From: Amycolatopsis solani
GTDB taxonomy: Bacteria > Actinomycetota > Actinomycetes > Mycobacteriales > Pseudonocardiaceae
Direction of reading: 5' to 3'
Length of the DNA: 64,000 nucleotides
Assembly (NCBI RefSeq): GCF_033441515.1
Contig: NZ_JAWQJT010000002.1
Location: 1,550,001 to 1,614,000, forward strand
Shown here: piece by piece, positions 1 to 8,114 of the stretch
Layout: each line of letters starts with the position of its first letter
Numbering within the stretch: position 1 is the stretch's first letter
Position numbers and translations under genes: made by a program
The notes under the pieces: generated by a model
Seen by the model: only the letters and a program-made list of their open reading frames with translations
Told to the model about the DNA's origin: nothing
Databases searched by the model: none

Positions 1-1095
1 GACGCCGGCGATCACGGCGGGGTCGAGCGCGTCTCCGGTCCCGGCCCGCACGGCCAGCAGCACCCCGCCGGCGACCGCGGGTACCAAGCGCCACCACAGT
101 TTCCGCCGCAGCCGCGTCCCGCGCCGGACGACTCCGAGCGGCTCGACGACGACCCGCCGCAGCGCGAAGACGGCCGCCGCGCAGGCCAGCAGCGGCAACG
201 CCAGCAGCGCGGGGACGCCGAGCCGCCAGTCGGGCACGACGTCGGCGGCGAAGATGCCGCCGCGGAAGGCGGACACGGTGATCAGCGGGACGAGCAAGCG
301 CACGAGCAGGAACAGCACCCCGCCGACGACGAGCCCGGCGAACGACCCGAGCAGCGCTTCACCGGCGGCGATCCGGCGCACCTGGCCGCGGTCCGCACCG
401 ACCAGCCGCAGCGCGGCCAGCCGCCGGTCGCGCGAGGCGGCGGCGAGCCGGGTGCTGGTGACGACGAAGACGAACACCGGCACGAGGCAGGTCGTCGCCC
501 CGACCACGACCAGGAGCAGCTGGAGCGGATCGAGCCCCCGCCGCAGTGGTTCGCCGCCGAACCCGCTGACGAGCTCGGCGCCGGGCTGCGTGGCGACGGC
601 CGCGGAGCCGACGTAGAAGTACAGCTCGTTCGGCCCGGTCAGCCCGGCGTCGCCGATGGTGCCGATCACCCGCTCCGGAAAGCGCGGCCGCAGCAGCTCC
701 CCGTCCGGCGACCGCAGGAGGCCGGCGAGCGCGGGCGAAAGCACGGCCTCACCGGGCCCGGGCAGCCGTCCGACCCCGGGTGCGGCCGGCAGCCGCGGCC
801 CGGTCGGCTGCACGACGTGGCCTTGGAGGCCCCGCCCGCGGAACTCGTCGTTCCGATCGACGGCGTAGACGGGATCCACCCCGTCGACGGCCGCGGCGAC
901 GGCCATCCGCCCGGCGGAGCGATCGGAACGAGCCCCGAGCATGTGCGGCAGCGAGGTGGCGGCGAGCAGCACGACAACGCCGAGCCCCACCCCGGCGGCG
1001 GTGAGGGCGAGACGCGCCCACGCGGTCCGCACCCCACCACCGCCGAGCGCGAGCCGCATCCCGAGCCCGAAGTCGGCGACCCAGCGGCGGATCAT
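1..1095 (-). CDS. FtsX-type ABC transporter permease, C-terminus beyond the window
   Basis: This is the membrane subunit of an ABC exporter and probably works with the ATPase at 1382-2062. The frame stays open from an ATG at 1095 to the window edge, giving 365 codons without a stop. A positively charged N-terminus is followed by a membrane segment near residues 28-50. An extracytoplasmic domain of about 135 residues comes next, then a membrane segment at 188-212. After that is the loop RRLAALRLVGADRGQVRRI, typical of FtsX/MacB permeases, and another segment at 245-272. Further segments near 293-313 and 337-353 are visible. The start overlaps the stop of the upstream small ORF as ATGA, so translation is probably coupled. 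The family is known for lipoprotein or drug export; the substrate here cannot be told. The missing right-hand part of the protein lies outside the window. Confidence 0.85.
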   Translation of the reverse strand, partial: MIRRWVADFGLGMRLALGGGGVRTAWARLALTAAGVGLGVVVLLAATSLPHMLGARSDRSAGRMAVAAAVDGVDPVYAVDRNDEFRGRGLQGHVVQPTGPRLPAAPGVGRLPGPGEAVLSPALAGLLRSPDGELLRPRFPERVIGTIGDAGLTGPNELYFYVGSAAVATQPGAELVSGFGGEPLRRGLDPLQLLLVVVGATTCLVPVFVFVVTSTRLAAASRDRRLAALRLVGADRGQVRRIAAGEALLGSFAGLVVGGVLFLLVRLLVPLITVSAFRGGIFAADVVPDWRLGVPALLALPLLACAAAVFALRRVVVEPLGVVRRGTRLRRKLWWRLVPAVAGGVLLAVRAGTGDALDPAVIAGV

Positions 1096-1385
1096 CGAGT
1101 CACCGCCGGCTGCCGGAGCCCGTGGCCGACCTCGATCGGCCTCGGCCGGACCCCGGTTGCCCACGGGGGCCGCCCGCCGCCGGCCCGGCGGCGGCCTGCC
1201 TCGGGTGGCCCGGGCACCCACCAGCGCCGCGCGTCGGCCACCCCACGCCAGCTCACCCCGGACCGCTCCACCACATCCGCCGCCCCACGACGACGGCCCA
1301 CCTCAAGCACGCCCGGCCGGACCCCGCGCACCCACCGAGACCACCCGTCGGCCACCCCACGCCGGCCCGCCGCGAGCGCCGTCAT
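1092..1385 (-). CDS. Small Arg/Gly/Trp-rich junction ORF between ABC ATPase and permease
   Basis: A 97-codon frame starts with an ATG that overlaps the ATPase stop as ATGA, and it ends in a TGA that overlaps the permease ATG. The predicted peptide is low in complexity and rich in Arg, Gly, Val and Trp, with no recognisable domain or signal peptide. It contains two copies of a GVAD-centred segment, matching a DNA repeat of 18 bases at 1232 and 1347. It may be a translated spacer that carries ribosomes from the ATPase to the permease rather than a functional protein. A similar arrangement is seen at 18608-18859. I do not recognise a homologue, and a chance ORF in GC-rich DNA remains possible. 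Confidence 0.35.
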   Translation of the reverse strand: MTALAAGRRGVADGWSRWVRGVRPGVLEVGRRRGAADVVERSGVSWRGVADARRWWVPGPPEAGRRRAGGGRPPWATGVRPRPIEVGHGLRQPAVTR

Positions 1386-2062
1386 CGGGTCGCCTCCAGC
1401 TGACGGGTGCGGCCGTCGCGGACGACTACCTCGCGGTCCGAGTACGCCGCCACCCGCGCCTCGTGCGTCACCAAGACCACCGCCGCGGCGCGGTCGCGGG
1501 CTGCGGTCGTCAACAGCTGCATCACCTGCTCGCCGTTGAGGGAATCCAGGGCTCCCGTCGGCTCGTCGGCGAACACCACGCGCGGGGTGGTCACCAGGGC
1601 GCGGGCCACCGCGACGCGCTGGCCCTGGCCGCCGGACACCTCGCCCGGGCGCTTCCGCTCGATGCCCGTCAGGTCGAGCTCCGCCAGCATCGCGCGGGCC
1701 CGCTCCGCCGCGACCCGGCCGCGGACGCCGTTCAGCCGCAGCGGCAGGGCCACGTTCTCCAGGCACGTCAGCTCCGGCACCAGCTGCCCGAACTGGAACA
1801 CGAAGCCGAAGTCGGTGCGCCGCAACGCCGAGCGTGCCCGGTCGGTCAGGCCGGCCAGGTCGGCGCCGTCGTAGCGGACCGTGCCGCCGTCCGGCCGGAC
1901 GATCCCGGCCAGGCAGTGCAACAGCGTCGACTTGCCCGCCCCCGACGGCCCCATCAGCGCCACGACCTCCCCCGCGTGCACCCGCAGGCTCGCCCCGGCC
2001 AGCGCGTCGGTCGGCCCGTAGGCCTTCCGGACGTCCGCCGCTTCCAGCACCACGGCGCTCAC
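1382..2062 (-). CDS. ABC transporter ATP-binding protein, MacB/LolD type
   Basis: This is the nucleotide-binding subunit that powers the neighbouring FtsX-type permease. The 226-residue length is normal for stand-alone LolD/MacB ATPases. Walker A GPSGAGKST lies near residues 38-46, the signature loop is VSGGQGQRVA, and Walker B is VVFADEPTGALD, which includes the TGALD motif typical of this subfamily. I chose the GTG at 2062, which overlaps the stop of the PadR gene as GTGA; the frame runs further upstream, but only as an antisense shadow through padR. The gene is third from the promoter side of a four-frame unit (padR, ATPase, junction ORF, permease, with the ATPase second). Control by the upstream PadR protein is likely. 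The exported substrate is unknown. Confidence 0.9.
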   Translation of the reverse strand: MSAVVLEAADVRKAYGPTDALAGASLRVHAGEVVALMGPSGAGKSTLLHCLAGIVRPDGGTVRYDGADLAGLTDRARSALRRTDFGFVFQFGQLVPELTCLENVALPLRLNGVRGRVAAERARAMLAELDLTGIERKRPGEVSGGQGQRVAVARALVTTPRVVFADEPTGALDSLNGEQVMQLLTTAARDRAAAVVLVTHEARVAAYSDREVVVRDGRTRQLEATR

Positions 2063-2580
2063 GCGATCTCCTTCGCCAGCTGGTCGAGCCGGGCCGCGGT
2101 CAGTTCCAGCCAGCGGAGGTCGGCCTCCAGGTGGAACAGCGCGTGGTCGCAGATCAGCTGGTCGACGAGGTCGCCCGCGGTCTTGCGGCGGGTCAGCTCG
2201 CGCATGGCGTCGAGGTGCGCCGACCGCTGGACGTCGAGGACCTCGGCGGCCGGCCGCCCGGACAGCAGCGCGAGCACCACCTTCGTGTACAGCGTGTTCT
2301 GCAGGTACGCGTCGGGCTTCTCCGGCGTCCCGAGCCAGGCACCGACGTCGGCGACCCCCGCGTCGGTGATCGCGTAGCGCTTCCGCTCGGGGCCGCCGTC
2401 GACCTCGACGCCGTCGGCCTCGACGAGCCCCTGCTTCAGCAGCCGCGCGAGGGTCGAATAGACCTGGCCGTAGTGCACCCGGCGGTCGTGCCCGAACCGG
2501 TCGTCGTACGCGCGTTTCAGGTCGTAGCCGTGCCGGGGGCCGCCCTCGAGCAGCCCGAGCAAGGTGAGTCCGATCGACAT
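2059..2580 (-). CDS. PadR-family transcriptional regulator
   Basis: A 173-residue PadR protein: an N-terminal winged helix (residues about 1-85, with GYDLKRAYDDRF and VHYGQVYSTLARLLKQGLVE) followed by a C-terminal helical dimerisation region, as in the Vir_act_alpha_C subfamily. PadR proteins are usually repressors of transporters or detoxification genes and respond to small molecules. This gene is the first of the unit and overlaps the ATPase start by 4 bp, so it probably represses its own operon, which encodes an exporter. An inverted repeat suited to a dimeric regulator lies just upstream at 2600-2622. The ATG at 2580 is the natural start because the conserved SIGLTLLGLL helix begins there. 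Confidence 0.92.
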   Translation of the reverse strand: MSIGLTLLGLLEGGPRHGYDLKRAYDDRFGHDRRVHYGQVYSTLARLLKQGLVEADGVEVDGGPERKRYAITDAGVADVGAWLGTPEKPDAYLQNTLYTKVVLALLSGRPAAEVLDVQRSAHLDAMRELTRRKTAGDLVDQLICDHALFHLEADLRWLELTAARLDQLAKEIA

Positions 2581-2599
2581 GCCGGCGACTGTACACGGT

Positions 2600-2622
2600 G
2601 TGTATAGCTAGAGTTTATACAC
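2600..2622. promoter_or_regulatory. Inverted-repeat operator upstream of padR
   Basis: Arms GTGTATA (2600-2606) and TATACAC (2616-2622) form a perfect 7-bp inverted repeat with a 9-bp spacer. An extra partial half-site TGTACAC lies at 2590-2596. The element is AT-rich in a GC-rich background and sits about 20 bp before the padR start, overlapping the expected promoter. It is a likely autoregulatory PadR operator. Confidence 0.65.
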
Positions 2623-2636
2623 CCCGTTCATAGTGA

Positions 2637-3500
2637 TCACCGCTCCTCGATCGCCGCCGCCAGCACCGCCCGCAGCGGCGTCGCCGGGCGGCCCAGGAGC
2701 TCCTCCAGAGCCGGTCCGGTGACGGCGAATTCGCCACGGCGGGCCGCGTGGAACATGCCGAGCAGCAGGGTCGCCCGGGCCTCGGGAACGCCGTGCCCGG
2801 TCAAGCCGGCCACCCACTCGCCGTCCTCCGCCACGACCCGCCGGACCGGACGGCCGGTGAGCTCCGTGAGCAGGCCTGCGACGTCTTCGAGGTCGAGGGC
2901 GACGGGCGCGGTCAGCGGCGGCGTCGGCCCGTCGAACCGGCCCTCGGCGGCCAGGATGACCGCCGCCGCCTCGGCGAGGTCGGCGTGGGCGGTCCACGAC
3001 ACCGGCCCGTCGGCGGGCGCGACGAGTTCACCGGTCCGCAGCGCCTCCCCCAGCAGCAGCGGGACGGTGGCGGCGTAGAAACCGTTGCGCAGCGCGGTGA
3101 ACGGCAGGCCCGCCGCCGCGAGATGACGCTCGGTCGCCGCGTGGTCGGGCATCGGCGCGAAAAGCGAATCCGCGGCGGCCGCCTGGTGACTCGTGTAGAG
3201 CACGCGCTTCACCCCCGCCTCGCGCGCGGCGTCGATCGCCGCGGCGTGGTACGCGAGAGCGGTTTCCCCGGTCGAGTCCGCCGAGACGACCAGCACCTGC
3301 GCCGCACCCTCGAACGCCCCGGCCAGCGACGCCGGATCCGCGAAGTCGCCGCGGCGCACGCGGACACCCCGCTCGGCAAGCCCGGCAGCCCGCGCGGGCT
3401 CGCGGACGCTCACGCCGATTTCGCCGGCCGGAACCCGGTCGAGGAGGTGGCCGACGATCTGCGAGCCGAGCTTGCCGGTACCCCCGGTGATGACGATCAT
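2637..3500 (-). CDS. NmrA-like NAD(P)-binding oxidoreductase (atypical SDR)
   Basis: This 287-residue protein has an N-terminal Rossmann fold that begins MIVITGGTGKLGSQIV, which holds the GxxGxxG dinucleotide motif of atypical short-chain dehydrogenases. It resembles the NmrA/QOR2-like group, which sense NAD(P)H or reduce quinones. After about residue 100 the sequence YTSHQAA replaces a classical YxxxK active site, consistent with NmrA-type proteins. The gene is transcribed divergently from the TetR gene at 3576, with 75 bp between them holding a strong palindrome, so it is the probable TetR target. It is not coupled to the padR unit downstream. The exact substrate is unknown. Confidence 0.85.
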   Translation of the reverse strand: MIVITGGTGKLGSQIVGHLLDRVPAGEIGVSVREPARAAGLAERGVRVRRGDFADPASLAGAFEGAAQVLVVSADSTGETALAYHAAAIDAAREAGVKRVLYTSHQAAAADSLFAPMPDHAATERHLAAAGLPFTALRNGFYAATVPLLLGEALRTGELVAPADGPVSWTAHADLAEAAAVILAAEGRFDGPTPPLTAPVALDLEDVAGLLTELTGRPVRRVVAEDGEWVAGLTGHGVPEARATLLLGMFHAARRGEFAVTGPALEELLGRPATPLRAVLAAAIEER

Positions 3501-3515
3501 GGTGCTCCCCTTCGT

Positions 3516-3538
3516 TAACGTTGTTAGTAACTACGTTA
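3516..3538. promoter_or_regulatory. Palindromic TetR operator in divergent promoter
   Basis: The palindrome reads TAACGT-n-GTTA-n-TAAC-n-ACGTTA, centred on 3527. Of the 23 bases only the centre and one flanking pair break the symmetry. It lies midway between the divergent NmrA-like gene and the TetR gene, which is the classic place for a TetR autoregulatory operator. Confidence 0.75.
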
Positions 3539-3575
3539 GCACCATCGCTAGCAGTCGTGCGTTACCATCGAAACC

Positions 3576-4205
3576 ATGAGCCGCACGGAAACCCGCGAGA
3601 AGATCGTCGAGACGGCCGCGCGGCTGCTCCAGGAGCACGGGGCCGCCGCCGTGACGGTCCGCGCCGTCGCCCAGGCGGCCGGCCTGCAGGCGCCCGCGCT
3701 CTACCGGTTCTTCGAGGACAAGGACGCCCTGCTCGACGCCGTCGCCGAGTACGTCTTCACCACCTACGTCGCCGCGAAGTCGGACACCGCGGGCACCGGC
3801 GACCCGGTGGCCGACCTGCGGGCGGGCTGGGACGCCCACATCGGCTTCGGGCTCGCGAACGCGGCCCTCTTCGGCCTGCTCGTCGTCCCCGGCCGCGTCT
3901 CCCCCGCGGCGGAGGCGGGCCTGGCGGTCCTGCGCGGCCGGATCCACCGCGTCGCGGAGACCGGACGGCTCCGCGTCCCCGAGCCGCTCGCCGTCGAACT
4001 GGTCCACGCGGCCGGCACCGGCACGGTGCTCACCCTGCTGGCCGCGCCCCCGGCGAGCCGCGACCTCGGCCTCGCCGACGCGATGTGGGAGGCGGTCACC
4101 CACCGGATCCTGACCGGCGACCCCGCACCGGACGCCGGTCCCGCGCCGCTCACCGACGCCGAACGCGCGCTGCTGGCCGAATGGCTGGCCCGTCCCCGCC
4201 GGTGA
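3576..4205 (+). CDS. TetR-family transcriptional regulator
   Basis: A 209-residue TetR protein. The N-terminal DNA-binding domain (about residues 1-55) shows REKIVETAARLLQEHG, then VTVRAVAQAAGLQAPALYRF and FEDKDALLDAV, which are the conserved TetR helix-turn-helix elements. The C-terminal ligand domain is unspecific. It is divergent from the NmrA-like oxidoreductase and shares the palindrome at 3516-3538, so it probably represses both genes until an inducer binds. The ATG at 3576 places the helix-turn-helix at the expected distance from the N-terminus. The inducer is unknown. Confidence 0.92.
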   Translation: MSRTETREKIVETAARLLQEHGAAAVTVRAVAQAAGLQAPALYRFFEDKDALLDAVAEYVFTTYVAAKSDTAGTGDPVADLRAGWDAHIGFGLANAALFGLLVVPGRVSPAAEAGLAVLRGRIHRVAETGRLRVPEPLAVELVHAAGTGTVLTLLAAPPASRDLGLADAMWEAVTHRILTGDPAPDAGPAPLTDAERALLAEWLARPRR

Positions 4206-4210
4206 GTGAT

Positions 4211-4227
4211 TCCCCGCCAAGGGGTTT
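4211..4227 (+). terminator. Short hairpin with T run after the TetR gene
   Basis: CCCC-GCCAA-GGGG followed by TTT lies 6 bp beyond the TetR stop. The stem is only 4 bp, so its strength as a terminator is doubtful. Confidence 0.3.
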
Positions 4228-4335
4228 GCGCGATTCGTGGACACTTTCGTCTGCGGTGTAACAACTATCGGACTCCACGCGCCATAGGGGACAGCGTTCG
4301 CGCTTGCCCGGTCCCCGCCGCACGAGGAGTTCGTG

Positions 4336-6615
4336 ATGGGTTCTCGAAGATCAAGACGCGCCTGGGCGCTCGGCGTCGTCGTCCCGCTCGCCCTCGGCTT
4401 GGCCGTGGCCACCGCGCCACCGGCCGCCGCCGTCCCCGCCGGGTTCACCGACACCGTCGCCATCGGCGGGCTGAGCTCGCCGACCGCCGCGGCGTTCGCC
4501 CCCGACGGGCGCGTGTTCATCGCCGAGAAGAGCGGCCTGCTCAAGGTGTTCGACTCGCTCGCCGACCCGACGGCCACCGTGTTCGCCGACCTCCGCACCC
4601 CGACCCAGGACTTCTGGGACCGGGGCCTGCTGGGGCTCGCGGTCGACCCCGCGTTCCCCGCCCGGCCCTACGTCTACGTCTCCTACACGCTCGACGCCGA
4701 GCCGGGCGGCACCGCACCGCGCTGGGGCGACACCTGCCCCACCCCGCCGGGCGCGACCGACCGGGGCTGCGTCGTCACCGGCCGCGTCTCGCAGCTGACC
4801 ATGGGCCCGGACGGCACGGCGGTCAGCGAGAAACCGCTGGTCACCGGCTGGTGCCAGCAGTTCCCGAGCCATTCGATCAGCTCGCTGGCCTTCGGCCCGG
4901 ACGGCGCCCTGTACGCGGGCGGCGGCGACGGCGCCAGCTTCAACTTCGCCGACTACGGCCAGGTCGGGAACCCCTGCGCCGATCCGCCGTCGCCGGCCGG
5001 CACGAACCTCTCCCCGCCCGCCGCGGAGGGCGGCGCGCTGCGGTCGCAGTCCCCGCGCCGGGCGGCCGGGCAGCCGGTACTGCTCAACGGCACGATCCTG
5101 CGCATCGACCCCGACACCGGCGCCGGGCTCCCCGGCAACCCGTTCGCGGGCAGCGCCGACGCCAACGCCCGCCGGATCATCGCTTACGGCGCCCGCAACC
5201 AGTTCCGGTTCGGGTTCCGGCCCGGCACGAGCGAGTTGTGGGCCGGCGACGTCGGCTGGAACACCTGGGAAGAGATCAACCGCGTCGCGAGCGTCGGCGA
5301 CGGCGTGGCCGAGAACTTCGGCTGGCCCTGCTTCGAGGGCAACGCCCGGCAGGCCGGTTACGACGGCGCGAACCTCGACCGCTGCGAATCGCTCTACTCC
5401 GCGGGCGGCCAGACCGCGCCGTACTACAACTACAACCACAACGCCAAGGTCGTGGCGACCGACCCGTGCCCGACCGGCGGCTCCTCGATCAGCGGCATCG
5501 CCTTCGAGTCCGGCAGCACCTATCCGGCCGAGTACGCCGGCGCGCTGTTCTTCGCCGATTCCTCCCGCGGCTGCATCTGGGCGATGCAGACGTCCGGCGG
5601 CCAGCCGAGCCCGAGCCGGCTGGTGCCGTTCGTGACCGGCGTCAACGTGCCCGTGCAGGTGCTCACCGGCCCGGGTGGCGACCTCTTCTACGTCGCGCTC
5701 GGCGCCGGCGAACTCCACCGGGTCGGCTACCCCGGCGGCACCAACCGGCCACCGGTCGCCGCGGCCACGGCGACGCCCTCCAGCGGGCCCGCGCCGCTCA
5801 CCGTCCAGTTCGACGGCACCGGGTCCACCGATCCCGACGCCGGCGACACCCTGTCCTACGCGTGGGACCTCGACGCCGACGGCGCGTACGACGACTCCAC
5901 GGCGCCCCGGCCCACCTGGACCTACGCCGCCGCGGCGGCGGTCGACGCGGGGCTGCGGCTGACCGACTCACGCGGCGCGTCGGCGACCACGACGGTCCGG
6001 GTGACCGTCGGGAACCCGGCCGGGCTCGACCCGGTGCCGGTCATCGACGCACCCGACCCCGCGTTCACCTGGTCGGTCGGCCAGAGCGTGCCGTTCGCCG
6101 GCCGCGCGATCGACGCGCAGGACGGCCAGCTGCCGCCGTCGGCACTGTCCTGGCGGCTCGCGATCCGGCACTGCGCGGCCAACGGCACCTGCCACACCCA
6201 CAACGTCCAGGACTTCCCGGGCGTGGCTTCGGGCTCGTTCGTCGCGCCCGACCACGAGTACCCGTCGTACCTGCAGCTGACGCTGACCGCGACGGACTCG
6301 ACCGGCCGCACCGGGTCCAAGACGATCGACCTGCAGCCCAAGACGGTGACGCTGAACTTCACGTCGAGCCCCAGCCAGGCGATGCTCACCGTCGGCGGGA
6401 CGCAGCAGCGGACCCCGTTCTCCCGCACGGTGATCGCCGGGTCGGTCAACTCGATCAGCGCGAACAGCCCGCAGAACCTGCCGCCGGCCAACCTCAAGTA
6501 CGCCTTCACCAGCTGGGCGCACGGCGGGGCCCGGACGCAGAACGTCGTCGCGCCGCCGACGCCGGCGACGTACCGGGCGAACTTCCGGCTCTGCTGGCTG
6601 CTCCAGCCCTGCTGA
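4336..6615 (+). CDS. Secreted glucose/sorbosone dehydrogenase-like protein with PKD domain
   Basis: A 759-residue exported protein. Residues about 1-35 form a signal peptide (Arg-rich start, hydrophobic core, AAAVPA cleavage region). Residues about 40-465 match the PQQ-dependent GSDH beta-propeller family, with RVFIAEKSG, DRGLLGLAVDP, GNPF, YGARNQFRFGF, DVGWNTWEEIN and FFADSSRGCIWAM. A PKD domain follows at about 470-560 (PVAAATATPSSGPAPLTVQF, SYAWDLDADG) and then a beta-rich C-terminal region ending in Cys. It probably oxidises a sugar or acts on a polysaccharide outside the cell. I chose the ATG at 4336 over the GTG one codon earlier because GAGGAG at 4324-4329 is better spaced from it. The gene stands alone. 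Confidence 0.85.
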   Translation: MGSRRSRRAWALGVVVPLALGLAVATAPPAAAVPAGFTDTVAIGGLSSPTAAAFAPDGRVFIAEKSGLLKVFDSLADPTATVFADLRTPTQDFWDRGLLGLAVDPAFPARPYVYVSYTLDAEPGGTAPRWGDTCPTPPGATDRGCVVTGRVSQLTMGPDGTAVSEKPLVTGWCQQFPSHSISSLAFGPDGALYAGGGDGASFNFADYGQVGNPCADPPSPAGTNLSPPAAEGGALRSQSPRRAAGQPVLLNGTILRIDPDTGAGLPGNPFAGSADANARRIIAYGARNQFRFGFRPGTSELWAGDVGWNTWEEINRVASVGDGVAENFGWPCFEGNARQAGYDGANLDRCESLYSAGGQTAPYYNYNHNAKVVATDPCPTGGSSISGIAFESGSTYPAEYAGALFFADSSRGCIWAMQTSGGQPSPSRLVPFVTGVNVPVQVLTGPGGDLFYVALGAGELHRVGYPGGTNRPPVAAATATPSSGPAPLTVQFDGTGSTDPDAGDTLSYAWDLDADGAYDDSTAPRPTWTYAAAAAVDAGLRLTDSRGASATTTVRVTVGNPAGLDPVPVIDAPDPAFTWSVGQSVPFAGRAIDAQDGQLPPSALSWRLAIRHCAANGTCHTHNVQDFPGVASGSFVAPDHEYPSYLQLTLTATDSTGRTGSKTIDLQPKTVTLNFTSSPSQAMLTVGGTQQRTPFSRTVIAGSVNSISANSPQNLPPANLKYAFTSWAHGGARTQNVVAPPTPATYRANFRLCWLLQPC

Positions 6616-6623
6616 GCGGGTGG

Positions 6624-6648
6624 CCCGGCCCCTCGCGCGGGGGCTGGG
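6624..6648. terminator. Bidirectional hairpin between convergent genes
   Basis: Arms around CCCGGCCCC (6624-6632) and GGGGGCTGGG (6639-6648) with a 6-base loop lie between the stop of the sugar dehydrogenase-like gene and the stop of the convergent sigma gene. There is no T tract, as is usual in actinobacteria. Confidence 0.5.
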
Positions 6649-7914
6649 TCAGCCCTCGGGCACCTTCGTCTTCTCCGCCTTCTTCGACTCTTTCGCCGCC
6701 TGCTTCGATTCCTTGGCGGCCTGCTTCGACTCCTGCTTCGCCTCTTTTTCGGCCTGCTTGGACTCTTTCGCCGCTTGCTTGTCGTTCGTGGCCGTCCCGC
6801 CGGTGCCGGTGGTCTCGACCGGATCCTCGCCCGCGGCCGCTTCCCCGGACGTCGCCGGCGTGGGCGGCGCGGACGTGAGCTGCGCTTCCGGCGTGGACCG
6901 CGAGTCGCCGCCGGCCGGGACGCCCGCCGCGGACCGGCCCGGAACCGGTTGCACCGTCGAGCCTTCCGCGCCGGGAGCCGCGGGCGGCGCGAGGTCGGAC
7001 GTGCTCGCGCCGATGGTCACGGTCGTGACCAGCGCCGCGCCCGCCGCGGCCACCTTCGCCGCGGTGGCCCACGACAACGCGGACGTGCCCGCCCCCGACG
7101 AGGCGATCGATCCGGTGGCGGACAACCACTGCGACACGACCGGGACGCCCAGGATGAGCGGGGCGATCGCCCCGGGCAGCTCCTCGTTGAGCAGCCGGAG
7201 GCCGCCGGCGAGTTCCCGGCAGTCCGGGCAGCGGTCGAGGTGGGCGGTGATCCGGTGGGCCTTGTGGTCCCCGATCCCGTCGCGCACGTACCGGGCCAGC
7301 TGCCCGGAGACGGCCTTGCAGTTCCGCCGCCGCGCGGCCGGCACGTGCTGGTCCAGGTAGGCCTGGCGCAGACCCTCGCGGGCGCGGTAGGCCAGCGCGG
7401 CGACGCCGTTCGGCGTCATCCCGATGTCGGCGGCGATCCGCGCGGGCGATTCGCCGTCGATTTCGGTCCGCCACAGGACAGTTCGCCACCGTTCGGGCAG
7501 GCTCGCGAACGCATCCGCGGCGACGCTCGCGTGCAGCCGGCTGGCCACCGGCTCGTCGCTGCCCCCGCCCGGCAGGACGTCCGGCACCTCCGCGACGAGC
7601 GAAACCGCCGAGTCACGCCGCCGCCAGCTGATCATCGTGTTCCGGATGGTGGTCAGCAGGTACGGCCGGAAATCCTCGTCCGGACCGTCCCCGGAGCGCA
7701 GAATCCGCAGTACGCGGGTGAATCCTTCCGCGATCAGGTCGTCGCGCTCGGCCTCGCCGGCCGCGATCGCGGCCGCCACCCGGCGCGCGGCACCGAGGTG
7801 CCGGTCGTACAACCGGCCGTACGCGGCGATGTCCCCGCCGCGCACGGCCTCGATCAATGCCGCGTCGCTCGGGCCGTCCACCGTCCCGGCCGTCGCCGGC
7901 GCCACCTCGGTCAC
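6649..7914 (-). CDS. ECF sigma factor with fused zinc-binding, membrane and Lys-rich C-terminal region
   Basis: A protein of about 421 residues. The N-terminal 175 residues carry sigma region 2 (AYGRLYDRHLGAARRVA, DDLIAEGFTRVLRIL) and region 4 (LPERWRTVLWRTEIDGESPA, MTPNGVAALAYRAREGLRQA). Then comes an anti-sigma-like zinc motif HRITAHLDRCPDC (H-x-x-x-C-x-x-C spacing around the end), a membrane segment near WATAAKVAAAGAALVTTVTI, a Thr/Pro/Gly-rich stretch and a highly charged tail of repeated KQAAKES-type units. ECF sigma factors with a fused C-terminal anti-sigma-like domain are known (for example the ECF53 type). I infer membrane tethering and signal-dependent release. The start is GTG 7914 or 7917; GAGGGGGA lies just upstream. 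No separate anti-sigma gene is adjacent. Confidence 0.85.
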   Translation of the reverse strand: MTEVAPATAGTVDGPSDAALIEAVRGGDIAAYGRLYDRHLGAARRVAAAIAAGEAERDDLIAEGFTRVLRILRSGDGPDEDFRPYLLTTIRNTMISWRRRDSAVSLVAEVPDVLPGGGSDEPVASRLHASVAADAFASLPERWRTVLWRTEIDGESPARIAADIGMTPNGVAALAYRAREGLRQAYLDQHVPAARRRNCKAVSGQLARYVRDGIGDHKAHRITAHLDRCPDCRELAGGLRLLNEELPGAIAPLILGVPVVSQWLSATGSIASSGAGTSALSWATAAKVAAAGAALVTTVTIGASTSDLAPPAAPGAEGSTVQPVPGRSAAGVPAGGDSRSTPEAQLTSAPPTPATSGEAAAGEDPVETTGTGGTATNDKQAAKESKQAEKEAKQESKQAAKESKQAAKESKKAEKTKVPEG

Positions 7915-7969
7915 CACTCCCCCTCGCCCGTGCGCTTGCACGTGCAGAACGTTCCGCGAATAGTCGCGC

Positions 7970-7995
7970 AACGAGTGACACCCGCGCAAGGTTGC
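7970..7995 (-). promoter_or_regulatory. Candidate ECF-type autoregulatory promoter
   Basis: Read on the minus strand, GCAACC (7990-7995) is followed after 16 bases by CGTT (7970-7973). This resembles the GGAAC-N16-CGTT pattern used by many ECF sigma factors. It lies about 55 bp before the sigma gene start, consistent with autoregulation. Confidence 0.45.
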
Positions 7996-8114
7996 GGCGC
8001 CGGAAGGACTTTCCGGATTTCTTCGGATCCGGGTGGCCGGCACCGTCGATCCGCCGGTTCCCGAGCCGGCGCTACCGGCCGGTAGAAACGGCGAGCGTCC
8101 GATGTGGACAGTGA

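Noticed and set aside
4206..6878. A long plus-strand ORF in another frame through the sugar dehydrogenase-like gene.
   Set aside because: Arg-rich out-of-frame shadow; the frame from 4336 has the signal peptide, GSDH motifs and PKD domain.
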